Origin: DASUCS01 sp041166745
Lineage (GTDB): Bacteria; Actinomycetota; Acidimicrobiia; Acidimicrobiales; JACDCH01
Assembly: GCA_041166745.1 (NCBI GenBank)
Contig: JBEEGH010000019.1
Coordinates: 186,001-250,000, forward strand
DNA: 64,000 bases
Direction: 5' to 3'
Position numbers and translations under genes: made by a program
The notes under the pieces: generated by a model
What the model saw: the letters and a program-made list of their open reading frames with translations, nothing else
What the model was told of the DNA's origin: nothing
The model's database searches: none
Shown: positions 8,308-17,570 of the stretch, one piece after another
Layout of the letters: each line of letters starts with the position of its first letter
How positions within the stretch are numbered: the stretch's first letter is position 1

Positions 8308-9657
8308 ATGCCCAAGCGTGAGGACCTGTTCGCCTCCGCGGCTGCCGAGCGTCTCGCCGCTCGTGCGCCGCTGGCCGATCGACTTCGGCCGACGCGTCTC
8401 GACGAGATCGTGGGGCAGCAGCATCTCCTCGGCGCGGGTGCGCCGCTGCGCGCGTTGATCGAGGGCGACCGGCTCTCGTCGGTGATCTTCTGGGGTCCGC
8501 CCGGAACCGGCAAGACCACCATCGCGAAAGTGATCGCACGCGTGACGGCGAAAGCGTTCGAGCAGTTGTCGGCGGTCAGCGCGGGTGTGAAGGACGTTCG
8601 CGAGGTCTTGGAGCGCGCCGAGCGTCGCTTGGGCGAACAGGATCAACCGACCATCCTGTTCCTCGACGAGGTCCACCGATTCAACAAGGCACAGCAGGAT
8701 GCGCTCCTGCCGTCGGTCGAGAGTGGGTTGATCGTCCTCATCGGGGCGACCACCGAGAACCCCTACTTCGAGGTCAACGCGCCGCTGCTCTCGCGCTCGA
8801 CCTTGTTCCGCCTCGAGCCCCTCGATGCCGAGGCGACCGGTGCGCTGATCGCCCGCGGGTTGGAGGCCGAAGGCGCAACGATCGACGACGATGCGCGGGA
8901 ACACCTCGTGCTGCTGACCACCGGTGATGGACGCCAAGCGTTGACCACGATCGAGGTCGCCGCCGCTTTGGCGCGGGCCCGAGACGACGGAGGCAGCCCG
9001 CGAGTCACGATCGCCGATGCCGAGGCGGCGATCGGCACCAAGGCCCTCCGCTACGGCCGCGATGAGCACTACGACGTCATCAGCGCGTTCATCAAGAGCA
9101 TCCGCGGGTCCGATCCCGACGCCGGGCTGTACTGGCTGGCTCGCATGATCGAAGCAGGAGAAGACGCGCGGTTCATCGCTCGCCGGCTCGTGGTCCTCGC
9201 CTCGGAAGACATCGGTATGGCCGATCCGATGGCGCTGGTCGTCGCCGACGCGGCGGCGCGCGCCGTCGAGTTCGTCGGGCTCCCTGAAGCGCAGCTGAAC
9301 CTCGCACAGGCCGTGGTCCACCTCGCCACGGCCCCGAAGTCGAACCGGTCGGCCACGGCGATCTGGTCGGCGCTCGAGGATGTGCGCAACGGCGTAGCGG
9401 GCGAAGTGCCCGCACACCTGCGGGGAACCGGCTACTACGGCGCGGCAAAGCTCGGGCACGGCGCCGGATACCAGTATCCTCACGACGACCCGCGGGGCTG
9501 GGTGGCGCAGCAGTACCGGCCCTCCGAGAACGAGGGGCGGACGTACTACGAACCCTCCCCGCACGGCTTCGAACAGGAGATCGCAACGCGCATGTCGAGG
9601 CTTCGACAGAAGAGCAACGACGGCAGTCGAGAGATGAGCGACGATGGACGCGAGTGA
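8308..9657 (+). CDS. rarA: Replication-associated recombination AAA+ ATPase RarA
   Basis: A 449-residue homologue of RarA/MgsA (eukaryotic WRNIP1), a tetrameric AAA+ ATPase that acts at stalled forks. It has the Walker A GPPGTGKTT, Walker B FLDEVHRF (with a clamp-loader-like arrangement), sensor 1 GATTENPYFEV and an Arg-finger/sensor 2 region, then the C-terminal tetramerisation domain (SEDIGMADP, YQYPHDDP). Start 8308 is preferred over ATG 8305 from promoter spacing. The 3' end overlaps the next gene by 14 bases. It lies in the conserved aspS-rarA-alaS order. Confidence 0.95.
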   Translation: MPKREDLFASAAAERLAARAPLADRLRPTRLDEIVGQQHLLGAGAPLRALIEGDRLSSVIFWGPPGTGKTTIAKVIARVTAKAFEQLSAVSAGVKDVREVLERAERRLGEQDQPTILFLDEVHRFNKAQQDALLPSVESGLIVLIGATTENPYFEVNAPLLSRSTLFRLEPLDAEATGALIARGLEAEGATIDDDAREHLVLLTTGDGRQALTTIEVAAALARARDDGGSPRVTIADAEAAIGTKALRYGRDEHYDVISAFIKSIRGSDPDAGLYWLARMIEAGEDARFIARRLVVLASEDIGMADPMALVVADAAARAVEFVGLPEAQLNLAQAVVHLATAPKSNRSATAIWSALEDVRNGVAGEVPAHLRGTGYYGAAKLGHGAGYQYPHDDPRGWVAQQYRPSENEGRTYYEPSPHGFEQEIATRMSRLRQKSNDGSREMSDDGRE

Positions 9658-10006
9658 CGCGGCCGCAGTCGTCGTCGCAGTCGCCAGTGGACTCGCGGTG
9701 TTGGTGCTCGTCTACGCGATCGTCGCGCTGAACCGCACGCTCACGCAGTTGCGATCGGCGATCGAGGATCTGCGGCGGGAGACCCTTCCGGTCGTCACGG
9801 AGATGCGTTTGGCGGTGAGTCAGGCCAACGTCGAGCTCGAACGAGTCGACAACCTGTTGGGCACGGCCGAGTCGATCTCGTCGACCGTCGACTCCGCATC
9901 GCGGCTCGCGTACTTGGCGTTCTCGAATCCGGTGATCAAGGGCATCGCGTTCGCCTCAGGGACGGGTCGGGCTGCGCGTCGCTTCCGCCGGCGTAGCTCG
10001 GACTGA
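9644..10006 (+). CDS. DUF948-like small membrane protein
   Basis: A 120-residue protein with one N-terminal transmembrane helix (residues about 7-28), then a heptad-patterned amphipathic region (30-75) that probably forms a coiled coil, and a basic C-terminal tail (RAARRFRRR). This layout is that of DUF948 proteins, which sit before alaS in many actinomycetes; their function is unknown. The start overlaps the end of rarA by 14 bases, and the stop overlaps the next ATG by one base (TGATG). Confidence 0.8.
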   Translation: MDASDAAAVVVAVASGLAVLVLVYAIVALNRTLTQLRSAIEDLRRETLPVVTEMRLAVSQANVELERVDNLLGTAESISSTVDSASRLAYLAFSNPVIKGIAFASGTGRAARRFRRRSSD

Positions 10007-10248
10007 TGTTCAAGCGTCTCTTCTGGTTGATGATCGGGGTCGGCTTCGGCTTCGGCGTGTCGTTCTGGATGATGCGGTTCGTGCGCGACACGATGCAGCG
10101 CTACACGCCGGAGCGAGTGTCCGCTGATCTTGCGGGGGCGATGCGGGGCTTGGGGGCCGATCTCCGGGCCGCGGTCGCCGACGGGCGAGAGGCGATGCGC
10201 GAGCGGGAGGCCGAGATACGAGCGGAGCTCTCCAGCAACCGCCGATAG
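10006..10248 (+). CDS. Small membrane protein upstream of alaS
   Basis: An 80-residue protein. The first 25 residues are a Phe/Gly/Met-rich transmembrane helix with GxGFGFGVSFW glycine spacing; the rest is charged and helical with AREREAEIRAEL-like heptads. It corresponds by position and layout to the small DUF6167-type protein found between the DUF948 gene and alaS in Streptomyces; that homology is inferred. Its stop TAG is part of the putative -10 box of alaS (TAGCCT, 10246). Confidence 0.75.
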   Translation: MFKRLFWLMIGVGFGFGVSFWMMRFVRDTMQRYTPERVSADLAGAMRGLGADLRAAVADGREAMREREAEIRAELSSNRR

Positions 10249-10251
10249 CCT
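10246..10251 (+). promoter_or_regulatory. Putative -10 box (TAGCCT) upstream of alaS
   Basis: TAGCCT lies 10 bases before the alaS ATG (10262), slightly farther than in the other leaderless-type promoters here. Its TAG is also the stop of the preceding gene. Confidence 0.3.
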
Positions 10252-10261
10252 CACTGGTCCT

Positions 10262-12847
10262 ATGAAGTCGTCAGATGAGGTCCGCGGCGCCTTTCTCGAT
10301 TTCTTCGCGCAGCGGCAGCACACCGTCGTGCCGTCGGCCGGCCTCATCCCGCATCATCCGACAGCGCCGATGTTCACGAACTCGGGGATGATGCAGTTCG
10401 TCCCGTACTTCCTCGGCGAGGAGCCCGTGCCGTGGAACCCGCCGCGGGTCGTCGACGTTCAGAAATGCGTTCGAGCCGGCGGCAAGCACAACGACCTCGA
10501 TGCGATCGGACGCACACCGAGGCACCTGAGCTTCTTCGAGATGCTCGGCAACTGGAGCTTCGGCGACTACTTCAAGGCGGAGGCGATCGCGTGGGCCTGG
10601 GAGCTGCTCACCGAGGTGTACGCGCTCGACGGCGACCGGCTCTGGGTGACCGTCCACGTCAGCGACGATGAAGCCGAGCAACTGTGGGTCGATGAGGTCG
10701 GCTTCCCCAGTGATCGCATTCAACGGCTCGACAAAGACAACTTCTGGGAGATGGGCGACATCGGCCCGTGCGGTCCCAGCTCGGAGATCTTCTGGGACTA
10801 CGGGGCTGAACACGGTCCCGGCACGGGGCCCGCGGACCCTGCTGCAGAGAACCGCTACGTGGAGCTGTGGAACCTCGTCTTCACCGAGTACTTCCGCCGG
10901 CCCGATGGCGGTCTCGACCCGCTGCCGAACAAGAACGTCGACACCGGTGCCGGCCTCGAGCGGAATTTGGCCGCGATCAACGGTGTCACCTCGGTGTTCG
11001 ACACCGACGTCCTCCGGGCCTTGGTGGAACAAGCCATGTCCGTCACGGGCAAGCGGTTGGGCACCGATGAGTCGACCGACGTCGCGCTGAAGGTCATCGC
11101 CGACCACAGCCGGACGATGGCGTTCCTCGTGAACGATGGCGTCGTCCCGTCGAATGAGGGCCGCGGGTATGTGCTGCGCCGCATCATCAGACGCGCTGTT
11201 CGGTACGCGCATTTGCTCGGCGGTGATCGCGAGGTGACGCCTCCGCTCGTGGGGCGCGTGATCGAGCTGATGAGCGATGCCTATCCGGATCTCGGCACGA
11301 ACGGCGAGCGCGTCATCGAGACGATCTCGCGCGAGGAGCACGCGTTCCGCCGAACGCTCGCTCGGGGTTCGACGCTGCTCGACCTCAAGCTCGCCGAGCT
11401 GAACGAAGGCGACGTGCTCGCGGGCGATGTCGCATTCGATCTCTACGAGACGCACGGCTTCCCGCTCGAAGTCACGAGGGAGATCGCGCTCGAGCGCGGG
11501 GTCGAAGTAGACGCGGTCGGCTACGAAGCCGCGCTCAAGAGCGCGCAAGAGATCAGCGGTCGCAAGGCGAGCCACGCGTCTCACTACGAGAAGCTCACCG
11601 ACTTCCAGTCGGTGCTCGATGAGTTCGGGCCCACCGACTTCGTCGGGCGCGAGGAGTTCGAGACGAAAGCGAAGGTGCTCGCGGTCGTCGACGACAGCGT
11701 GTTCCTCGACCGTTCGCCGTTCTACGCGGAGTCTGGTGGTCAAGTCGGCGACACCGGCACGATCACCACCGACACCGGACACGCCGAGGTGCTCGACACC
11801 ACGTACGCCATGCCCGGTCTGCACCGTCACGTCATCCGAGTCGTCGATGGCGAGATCACCGCCGGACAAGAAGCCACGGCCGCGATCGATGTCCAACGGC
11901 GCGACGCCATCCGCCGGAACCACACCGGCACACACATCCTGCATTGGGCGCTCCGCCAGGTCCTCGGCGAGCACGTGAAGCAGCAAGGCTCCTACGTGGC
12001 GCCCGATCGGCTCCGGTTCGACTTCGGTCCTTCCGACGGGGTGACGCCGGCGCAGATCCGCGAGATCGAAGACCTCGCGAACGAGGAGATCCTGGCGAAC
12101 GATTCGGTGCGGCACTACGAGACCACCAAGGACACGGCGGTCGAGCTCGGCGCGATCGCGTTCTTCGGGGAGAAGTACGGGGAGGTGGTTCGGGTCCTCG
12201 AGGCCGGTCGCCACTCGCTCGAGCTGTGCGGCGGCACCCACGTCCGTGCGCTGGGCGACATCGGGCCGCTGAAGATCGTGAAAGAAGAGTCGATCGGCGC
12301 CAACCTCCGCCGCATCGAAGCCGTCACCGGCACTGGCCCGATCGAACGCCTGCGACACGAGGAGGAGATCCTTGCCGAGGTGGCCGACGTCCTGAACGTC
12401 CCCGCCAGCGACGTTGTCGAGGGCGCCCGCAAGCGGTTGGACGAGATCAAGGCCCTGCGCGACGAGATCAAGGCCCTGCGCCAGCACGCGGCCGCCGATC
12501 GCTCCGCGGAGCTCGCAACCGCGGCGGTCGATGGTGTCGTCGTGGCCCGCGTCGACGACGTCGATCGCGACGCGCTGCGCGACCTGGCCCTCGCGATACG
12601 CGACCAGTCCGGCGTGCGGGCCGTCGTCCTCGGAGGCGCCCCATCGGGCGGCGGCGCCACGCTCGTCAGCGCGGTCACGACGGACAGCGGCCTGAACGCC
12701 GCTGAGCTCATCGCCGATGCGGCCAAGACCATCAAGGGAGGCGGGGGCAAAGACGCCAAGCTCGCGCTCGCCGGCGGCAAGGACGCCGGTGGTCTCGACG
12801 CCGCGCTCGACCAGGCGCGAGCGGCCGCGGGCATCCCGACGACGTGA
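10262..12847 (+). CDS. alaS: Alanyl-tRNA synthetase
   Basis: An 861-residue class II synthetase of usual length. The catalytic domain starts at once after the initiator (FLDFFAQRQHTVVPSAGL) and holds MFTNSGMMQF (motif 2 region). The editing domain has the zinc motifs HTGTHILH (about residue 561) and CGGTHV (about residue 658). The DHHA1/C-Ala domain, with the GGGGKD stretch, closes the protein. ATG 10262 begins the conserved N terminus; upstream in-frame codons are non-homologous. The stop overlaps ruvX (GTGA). Confidence 0.97.
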   Translation: MKSSDEVRGAFLDFFAQRQHTVVPSAGLIPHHPTAPMFTNSGMMQFVPYFLGEEPVPWNPPRVVDVQKCVRAGGKHNDLDAIGRTPRHLSFFEMLGNWSFGDYFKAEAIAWAWELLTEVYALDGDRLWVTVHVSDDEAEQLWVDEVGFPSDRIQRLDKDNFWEMGDIGPCGPSSEIFWDYGAEHGPGTGPADPAAENRYVELWNLVFTEYFRRPDGGLDPLPNKNVDTGAGLERNLAAINGVTSVFDTDVLRALVEQAMSVTGKRLGTDESTDVALKVIADHSRTMAFLVNDGVVPSNEGRGYVLRRIIRRAVRYAHLLGGDREVTPPLVGRVIELMSDAYPDLGTNGERVIETISREEHAFRRTLARGSTLLDLKLAELNEGDVLAGDVAFDLYETHGFPLEVTREIALERGVEVDAVGYEAALKSAQEISGRKASHASHYEKLTDFQSVLDEFGPTDFVGREEFETKAKVLAVVDDSVFLDRSPFYAESGGQVGDTGTITTDTGHAEVLDTTYAMPGLHRHVIRVVDGEITAGQEATAAIDVQRRDAIRRNHTGTHILHWALRQVLGEHVKQQGSYVAPDRLRFDFGPSDGVTPAQIREIEDLANEEILANDSVRHYETTKDTAVELGAIAFFGEKYGEVVRVLEAGRHSLELCGGTHVRALGDIGPLKIVKEESIGANLRRIEAVTGTGPIERLRHEEEILAEVADVLNVPASDVVEGARKRLDEIKALRDEIKALRQHAAADRSAELATAAVDGVVVARVDDVDRDALRDLALAIRDQSGVRAVVLGGAPSGGGATLVSAVTTDSGLNAAELIADAAKTIKGGGGKDAKLALAGGKDAGGLDAALDQARAAAGIPTT

Positions 12848-13275
12848 GGGCACTCGGCCTCGATCTCGGCGCTCGCCGCATCGGCGTCGCCATCAGCGAC
12901 AGCGAGGGAAAGGTGGCAACTGCCATCGCGACCCTCGAGCGAGCGTCGGCGAAGAACCGGGTGGCCGACCACCAGGCCATTGCCGGCCTGGTGGCCGAAT
13001 GGGAGGCCGGGGTCGTGGCCGTCGGGCTACCGCTCTCGCTCGACGGCAGCGTCGGCCCGGCGGCCGAGGGCGTCCTCGCGGAGGTCGCTGAGTTGGCGCG
13101 CGTGCTCGATGTGCCGGTAGAGACGGTGGATGAGCGCTTCACCACGGTGACCGCCGACCAGCAACTGAAGGCCAGCGGGGTGCGAGGGCGCGACCGGCCG
13201 AAGCTGATCGATCAGGTGGCGGCAGCGGTGCTCTTGCAAGCGTGGCTCGATCGCCAGGAGTCAGAGCGTCGTTGA
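12844..13275 (+). CDS. ruvX: Putative Holliday junction resolvase / pre-16S rRNA nuclease (YqgF)
   Basis: A 143-residue RNase H-fold nuclease. It shows the family motifs GLDLGARRIGVAISD at the N terminus (catalytic Asp), ETVDERFTT in the middle (catalytic Glu) and the C-terminal DQVAAAVLLQ (catalytic Asp). In E. coli the homologue matures the 5' end of 16S rRNA; a resolvase role has also been proposed. The GTG start overlaps the alaS stop by 4 bases. The stop overlaps mltG by one base (TGATG). Confidence 0.93.
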   Translation: MRALGLDLGARRIGVAISDSEGKVATAIATLERASAKNRVADHQAIAGLVAEWEAGVVAVGLPLSLDGSVGPAAEGVLAEVAELARVLDVPVETVDERFTTVTADQQLKASGVRGRDRPKLIDQVAAAVLLQAWLDRQESERR

Positions 13276-14360
13276 TGGAACAAGAACGCGACGAGGAGTA
13301 CGAGGCCCTGCGGCCCGAGATGTCGCGCCGCCGCAAGGTTGCCGTGGTCGTTCTCGGCGTCCTCATCGTCTTTGTACTGCTCGCCGGCCTCGTCAGCTTC
13401 TGGGCATACCGCCAACTGTTTCCGTCGGGCCGCCCCGGCGCCGAGATCGTGCTCGACATTCCCACGGGCTCGTCGACGAGCTCGATCGCCGATCTGCTCG
13501 AGAAGAAGAGCGTGATCAACAACGCGTTCCTCTTCAAGCTGTACGTCAAGGCCAAGAGCGCCGGTCCGTTCCAAGCGGGCACGTACCGGATGCCCTTGCA
13601 CAACACCGCATCCGACGTCCTGCGCCGGCTGAAAGCGGGTCCGCTTCCGCCACCCACTCGACAGTTCACCGTGCAACCGGGGCTGAACCTGCGCCAAGTG
13701 CCCCAGCGCATCGTGGAGAGCATCCCGACGTTCTCTGTCGAGAAGCTCAATGCGGTGCTCGCGGCGGGCCAGGTGCGGTCGCAGTTCCAACCGGCGGACA
13801 AGCCGCTCGAGGGCTTCCTGTTCCCTGACACGTACCAGATCGGTGAGGGAGCCGACGAGACGGCTGCCATCCAAGCGATGGTCACGCAGTTCGACAAGGT
13901 GGCCACGGAGCTCGGCCTCGCGGACTCAGAGAGCCTCGTCGGCCACACACCCTACGAAGTGCTGATCGTGGCTTCACTCGTCGAGGAGGAAGCCAAGGTC
14001 GACGTCGACCGGGCCAAGATCGCGCAAGTCATCTACAACCGGTTGACCAAGGGCATGGCGCTCGGGGTCGACGCGACGCTGTGCTACTTGCACGACGAAC
14101 GACCGTGCGTACTGCACCAGAGCGATCTCGATCGCGCCGACCCCTACAACTCTCGTAGGAACACCGGCCTGCCGCCGACGCCGATTGCCAGCGTGAGCCG
14201 CAAAGCGATCGAGGCCGCACTGCATCCCGACGGCAGCAATGCGCTCTTCTACGTGCTCGATCCGAACCTGCCGGCAGGACAGCACTTCTTCACCGCGAGC
14301 GCGAGCGAGTTCGAAGCGGCCAAGGCCCGCTGCCGAGCCGCCGGCCTCGGCTGCGACTAG
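13275..14360 (+). CDS. mltG: Endolytic murein transglycosylase MltG
   Basis: A 361-residue YceG/MltG protein that cleaves nascent peptidoglycan and ends glycan strands. A short acidic cytoplasmic N terminus is followed by one transmembrane helix (about residues 22-46), a LysM-like subdomain (about 55-125) and the catalytic domain. The catalytic Glu lies in ASLVEEEAKV (about residue 238), followed by AQVIYNRL, and the C-terminal YNTRxxxGLPP-like segment reads YNSRRNTGLPP. It is secreted but anchored. ATG 13275 overlaps the ruvX stop. Confidence 0.94.
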   Translation: MEQERDEEYEALRPEMSRRRKVAVVVLGVLIVFVLLAGLVSFWAYRQLFPSGRPGAEIVLDIPTGSSTSSIADLLEKKSVINNAFLFKLYVKAKSAGPFQAGTYRMPLHNTASDVLRRLKAGPLPPPTRQFTVQPGLNLRQVPQRIVESIPTFSVEKLNAVLAAGQVRSQFQPADKPLEGFLFPDTYQIGEGADETAAIQAMVTQFDKVATELGLADSESLVGHTPYEVLIVASLVEEEAKVDVDRAKIAQVIYNRLTKGMALGVDATLCYLHDERPCVLHQSDLDRADPYNSRRNTGLPPTPIASVSRKAIEAALHPDGSNALFYVLDPNLPAGQHFFTASASEFEAAKARCRAAGLGCD

Positions 14361-14367
14361 TGCTCTG

Positions 14368-15210
14368 ATGGCGATCAGCGGAGCGACGCGCCTTGCCGGC
14401 GTGATCGGTGCGCCGATCCGGCATTCGCTCTCGCCCGCGATCTTCAACGCGGCATTCGAAGCCTGTGAGCTCGATTGGGCATATCTCGCGTTCGAGGTAC
14501 GGCCCGGCGACGCGCACCGGGCCCTCGAGGCGATGCGCACGCTCGACATCGGCGGTCTCTCCGTCACGATGCCGCACAAGGACACGGTCGCGGAGCTCGT
14601 CGATGTCTGCGCGCCTGAGGCCGCGGCGCTCCACGCCGTGAATTGCGTGGTTGCCACCGCAGAGGGCCTCCTGGGCGAGAACACCGACGGGCCGGGCTTT
14701 CTCGACGCGCTGCGGGCCGAAGTCGGCTTCGAGATGAGCGGGCGCCGTGCGGTGGTGCTGGGCGCGGGCGGTGCCGCACGAGCGATCGTGCTCGCGCTTT
14801 CGAGGGCGGGAGCGCTGCAGGTGTCCGTCGTGAATCGAACCGCGGCGCGCGCCGAGATCGCGGCGGCACTGGCCGGTCCGGTCGGTCGAGTGGCGACGAT
14901 CGACGCGATCGCCGGCGCCGACCTCGTCGTCAACGCAACCTCCGTCGGGATGGGAGACGGGCGGGCGCCGTTCGACGCCTCGCTCCTCGCCGCCGGACAG
15001 GTGGTGGCCGACATCGTCTACCACCCGAGGCCGACACCGCTGGTGTCCGCGGCTCGGGAGCGGGGGATCGTGGCGGTCGACGGCCTGGGGATGCTCGTGC
15101 ACCAGGCCGGGCACGCCTTCCGGCTGTGGACGGGTCTCGAACCGCCGATCCAGGCGATGACGGAGGCGGCCCGAGCGGAGTTGGCGAGCCGCAATCCAGA
15201 ATCCGACTGA
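14368..15210 (+). CDS. aroE: Shikimate dehydrogenase
   Basis: A 280-residue NADP-dependent enzyme that reduces 3-dehydroshikimate to shikimate. The shikimate-binding segment IGAPIRHSLSPAIFNAAF is at the N terminus. The catalytic Lys is in VTMPHKDTV. The Rossmann motif is VLGAGGAARAI, followed by VNRTAAR (phosphate-binding Arg, NADP preference). The C-terminal segment GLGMLVHQAGHAFRLW is also conserved. It follows mltG by 7 bases, as in other actinomycetes, and is separated from the aroC-K-B-Q cluster by about 3 kb. Confidence 0.95.
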   Translation: MAISGATRLAGVIGAPIRHSLSPAIFNAAFEACELDWAYLAFEVRPGDAHRALEAMRTLDIGGLSVTMPHKDTVAELVDVCAPEAAALHAVNCVVATAEGLLGENTDGPGFLDALRAEVGFEMSGRRAVVLGAGGAARAIVLALSRAGALQVSVVNRTAARAEIAAALAGPVGRVATIDAIAGADLVVNATSVGMGDGRAPFDASLLAAGQVVADIVYHPRPTPLVSAARERGIVAVDGLGMLVHQAGHAFRLWTGLEPPIQAMTEAARAELASRNPESD

Positions 15211-15288
15211 AGAAGTTGCCTCCGTATGCCGATGTAACGGCCAGCAACTGGCACGTATTTGGACAAGACCGGCAACTCGGAGGTCACC
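15211..15288 (+). promoter_or_regulatory. Intergenic leader before the DUF4388 gene, with a small hairpin
   Basis: The region holds a perfect inverted repeat GCCAG-CAA-CTGGC (15240-15252), and AGTTGCC near 15214 is complementary to GGCAACT near 15271. A strong Shine-Dalgarno GGAGG (15279-15283) lies 5 bases before the GTG start. This suggests the gene has its own leadered transcript; no convincing -10/-35 pair was seen. Confidence 0.3.
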
Positions 15289-16230
15289 GTGGCCCTTCAG
15301 GGCACCCTCGACACTTTCGCTCTTCCCGACGTACTGAGACTTCTCGCGTCGACGAAGAAGACTGGTCGCCTGGTCATCGCCGGCAACCGCGGCACGGGCA
15401 GCGTGTGGGTCGACGACGGCTCCGTGGTCGGATCAGAAGCGACCGGTGCACTGCCCGACGCCGGCGCCGTAGACGTGATCTTCGAGCTGCTGCGGTACGC
15501 CGACGGCTCATTCACATTCGAGTCCGGCACCACCACTTCTGATCCGGCGCCGTCGCGTGCGGTCGAGCCGCTGCTGGTCGACGCCGAGCGTCAGCTCGCA
15601 GAGTGGCGTGAGATCGAAGCCGTCGTGCCGTCGATGGACGCGTGGATAAGCCTCGTGGGCGATCTCGAAGGTGAGGAGATCCTGATCGCGGCTGAGCGCT
15701 GGAAGACGATCGTCTCCATCGGAAGCGGCACCAGCGTGACGGGCCTCGGCCACACGCTCAAGCTCGGAGAGCTCGACGTCTGCCGCCAGGTGAAGGAGCT
15801 CGTCGAGCTCGGCCTCGTCAAGGTGAGCGCAACGCCCGTCTCGGGACTGCGCGCGCTCGATGAGGTGAGTTTCGGAGCGGACGCCGACGCTGCGACCCCC
15901 GCGACGTGGGATCCGTTCTCCATCGAGATCCCCGGAGTCGACCCGGTCGCAGTGGCGGACGAGGAGACGACGGAGCCCGAGCTCGAGCCCGTCGCCGACG
16001 TCGTGTCCATCGTCGAGGAAGACATCAACGACGACGATCCGATCGAAGCTGACGAAGTCGCAAAGCAGCTCGCCAGCCTCAGCCCGAAGGCGGCTCGCGC
16101 GGTGGCTGCGGCCGCCCGCGCCGCTACCGACGAAGAGCGCGACGCCGCCCTCGCCGAAGCCTCTGACGAGGATGACGAGCCCATCAATCGTGGCCTGCTC
16201 CTCAAGTTCCTCTCCTCGGTGAAAAGCTGA
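15289..16230 (+). CDS. DUF4388 (PatA-like N-terminal domain) protein
   Basis: A 313-residue protein. Residues 1-100 match the DUF4388/PatA-N pattern (LQGTLDTFALPDVLRLLASTKKTGRL ... YADGSFTFE is spread over this region), a module often tied to two-component or gliding-type signalling. A second helical part (100-200) contains a winged-helix-like segment. The C-terminal third is very acidic (many Glu/Asp) with an Ala-rich KAARAVAAAARAA helix, so it is probably extended. GTG 15289 starts the conserved domain and has a Shine-Dalgarno; TTG 15259 is an alternative. Function is unknown. Confidence 0.78.
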   Translation: MALQGTLDTFALPDVLRLLASTKKTGRLVIAGNRGTGSVWVDDGSVVGSEATGALPDAGAVDVIFELLRYADGSFTFESGTTTSDPAPSRAVEPLLVDAERQLAEWREIEAVVPSMDAWISLVGDLEGEEILIAAERWKTIVSIGSGTSVTGLGHTLKLGELDVCRQVKELVELGLVKVSATPVSGLRALDEVSFGADADAATPATWDPFSIEIPGVDPVAVADEETTEPELEPVADVVSIVEEDINDDDPIEADEVAKQLASLSPKAARAVAAAARAATDEERDAALAEASDEDDEPINRGLLLKFLSSVKS

Positions 16231-16246
16231 CAACATTCGCCTTGCG

Positions 16247-17152
16247 ATGAAGGTGTTCGTAACTGGGGCGACGGGTGCGATCGGACGCTTCGTCGTGCCT
16301 GATCTCGTTCGAGGCGGCCATGACGTCACCGCCCTGGCGCGAAGCGACGAGAAGGCGGCGCAGGTCGAGCAACAGGGCGCTCGTGCGGCTCGAGTGTCGC
16401 TGTTCGACGAGGGTGCGCTGACTGAGGCCTTCGCCGGCCATGACGCGGTCTGCAACCTCGCAACGGCGATCCCGCCGCTGACGAAGTCGGCCTCGCTGAA
16501 GAACTGGTCCGAGAACGACCGGATCCGCAGGGACGGCTCTACTGCGGTGGTGAACGCCTCGTTGGCCGCCGGTGTCGGCCGGGTCATCCAGGAATCGATC
16601 ACGTTCATGTACCCCGATCGCGGCTCGGAATGGATCGACGAGTCGGTTCCGTTCGATGCGCCGCCGCTCGGCCAATCGGTGGAGGTCGCGGAGCAGAACA
16701 ACGCTCGCTTCACGCGCGAAGGGGGCATCGGCGTCGTCCTGCGCTTCGGGCTGTTCTACGGGCCCGGCAGTGATCACACCGAGCAGTTCCTGTCCGCGGC
16801 GCGCCGCCACGTGGGGCCGGTGGCCGGACCGCCCCGCGCGTACCAGTCGTCGATCCACCTCGCCGACGCCGCCTCGGCGGTGACCGCGGCCTTGGGGCTG
16901 CCCGCGGGCACCTACAACGTGACCGACGACGAGCCGCTGACCAAGAAGGCATACGCGAGGGCGATCGGCGCGGCGATCGGCAAACGACCGTGGGCCGCGG
17001 TGCCCGGTCGCCTGATCCGCCTCGGTGGGAAGAAGTCGGAGTTCATGAACCGCTCGCAGCGCGTGTCCAACGCGGCGATCAAGGCAGCCAGCGATTGGGC
17101 TCCGCAGTATCCGTCGGCTCGAGAGGGTTGGAAAGCGATTGTCCATGCGTGA
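16247..17152 (+). CDS. NAD(P)-dependent epimerase/dehydratase-family protein
   Basis: A 301-residue extended short-chain dehydrogenase. The N-terminal Rossmann motif is VTGATGAIGRFVV. Downstream there is a Tyr-poor active site: the usual YxxxK is replaced in the region after MYPDRGSEW, so this is nearer to atypical SDR/NmrA-type proteins that bind NAD(P) without classic catalysis. The C-terminal LADAASAVTAAL and YNVTDDEPLTK segments are typical of NAD-epimerases. The substrate is unknown. The stop overlaps the next gene. Confidence 0.82.
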   Translation: MKVFVTGATGAIGRFVVPDLVRGGHDVTALARSDEKAAQVEQQGARAARVSLFDEGALTEAFAGHDAVCNLATAIPPLTKSASLKNWSENDRIRRDGSTAVVNASLAAGVGRVIQESITFMYPDRGSEWIDESVPFDAPPLGQSVEVAEQNNARFTREGGIGVVLRFGLFYGPGSDHTEQFLSAARRHVGPVAGPPRAYQSSIHLADAASAVTAALGLPAGTYNVTDDEPLTKKAYARAIGAAIGKRPWAAVPGRLIRLGGKKSEFMNRSQRVSNAAIKAASDWAPQYPSAREGWKAIVHA

Positions 17153-17570
17153 CATGACAACGCGAGTGCTGTTGATCGTGCTCGCCCTCAGCAGTGGCGT
17201 AGTGGGCCTCTGGGCCGCGGTCGCGCCGCACTCGTTCTATGACGAGTTTCCGGGTGCCGGGCGCCACTGGGTGGCGATCGACGGCCCCTTCAACGAGCAT
17301 CTCGTGCGCGATGTGGGCACGCTGAACCTCGCGCTCACCGCCGTGGCGATTGCCGCTCTGGTGCGGCCGGTTCGCTATCTGGTGCAGGTGGTGGCCGGAG
17401 CGGTCCTCATCAACTCGCTGCCGCATTTCCTGTACCACGCCACCCATCTCGACCCGTACGGCAGCGGCGACAAGGTTGCCCTGCTCGGATCGCTCGCTGT
17501 GGGCGTTCTTGCCCCAATCGCGCTCCTGGTGCACTCAAGTCGAGCCCCCGAGCGGGCGATAACCGAGTGA
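17145..17570 (+). CDS. Small multi-pass membrane protein
   Basis: A 141-residue protein with four hydrophobic segments (about residues 7-30, 57-75, 81-97 and 112-131) and a short extracytoplasmic loop rich in Phe/Tyr/Asp after the first. It resembles the four-helix DUF4345/DoxX-like membrane proteins, but I cannot name the family with confidence. ATG 17145 overlaps the epimerase stop; TTG 17139 and ATG 17154 are also possible. The stop overlaps the next small gene (TGATG), so the three genes are probably one unit. Confidence 0.7.
   Translation: MRDMTTRVLLIVLALSSGVVGLWAAVAPHSFYDEFPGAGRHWVAIDGPFNEHLVRDVGTLNLALTAVAIAALVRPVRYLVQVVAGAVLINSLPHFLYHATHLDPYGSGDKVALLGSLAVGVLAPIALLVHSSRAPERAITE

Noticed and set aside
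10271..12853. An 860-codon open frame on the minus strand opposite alaS
   Set aside because: It mirrors the well-supported alaS gene; long antisense frames are expected in high-GC DNA, and its product is Arg/Gly/Asp-rich with no recognisable domain.
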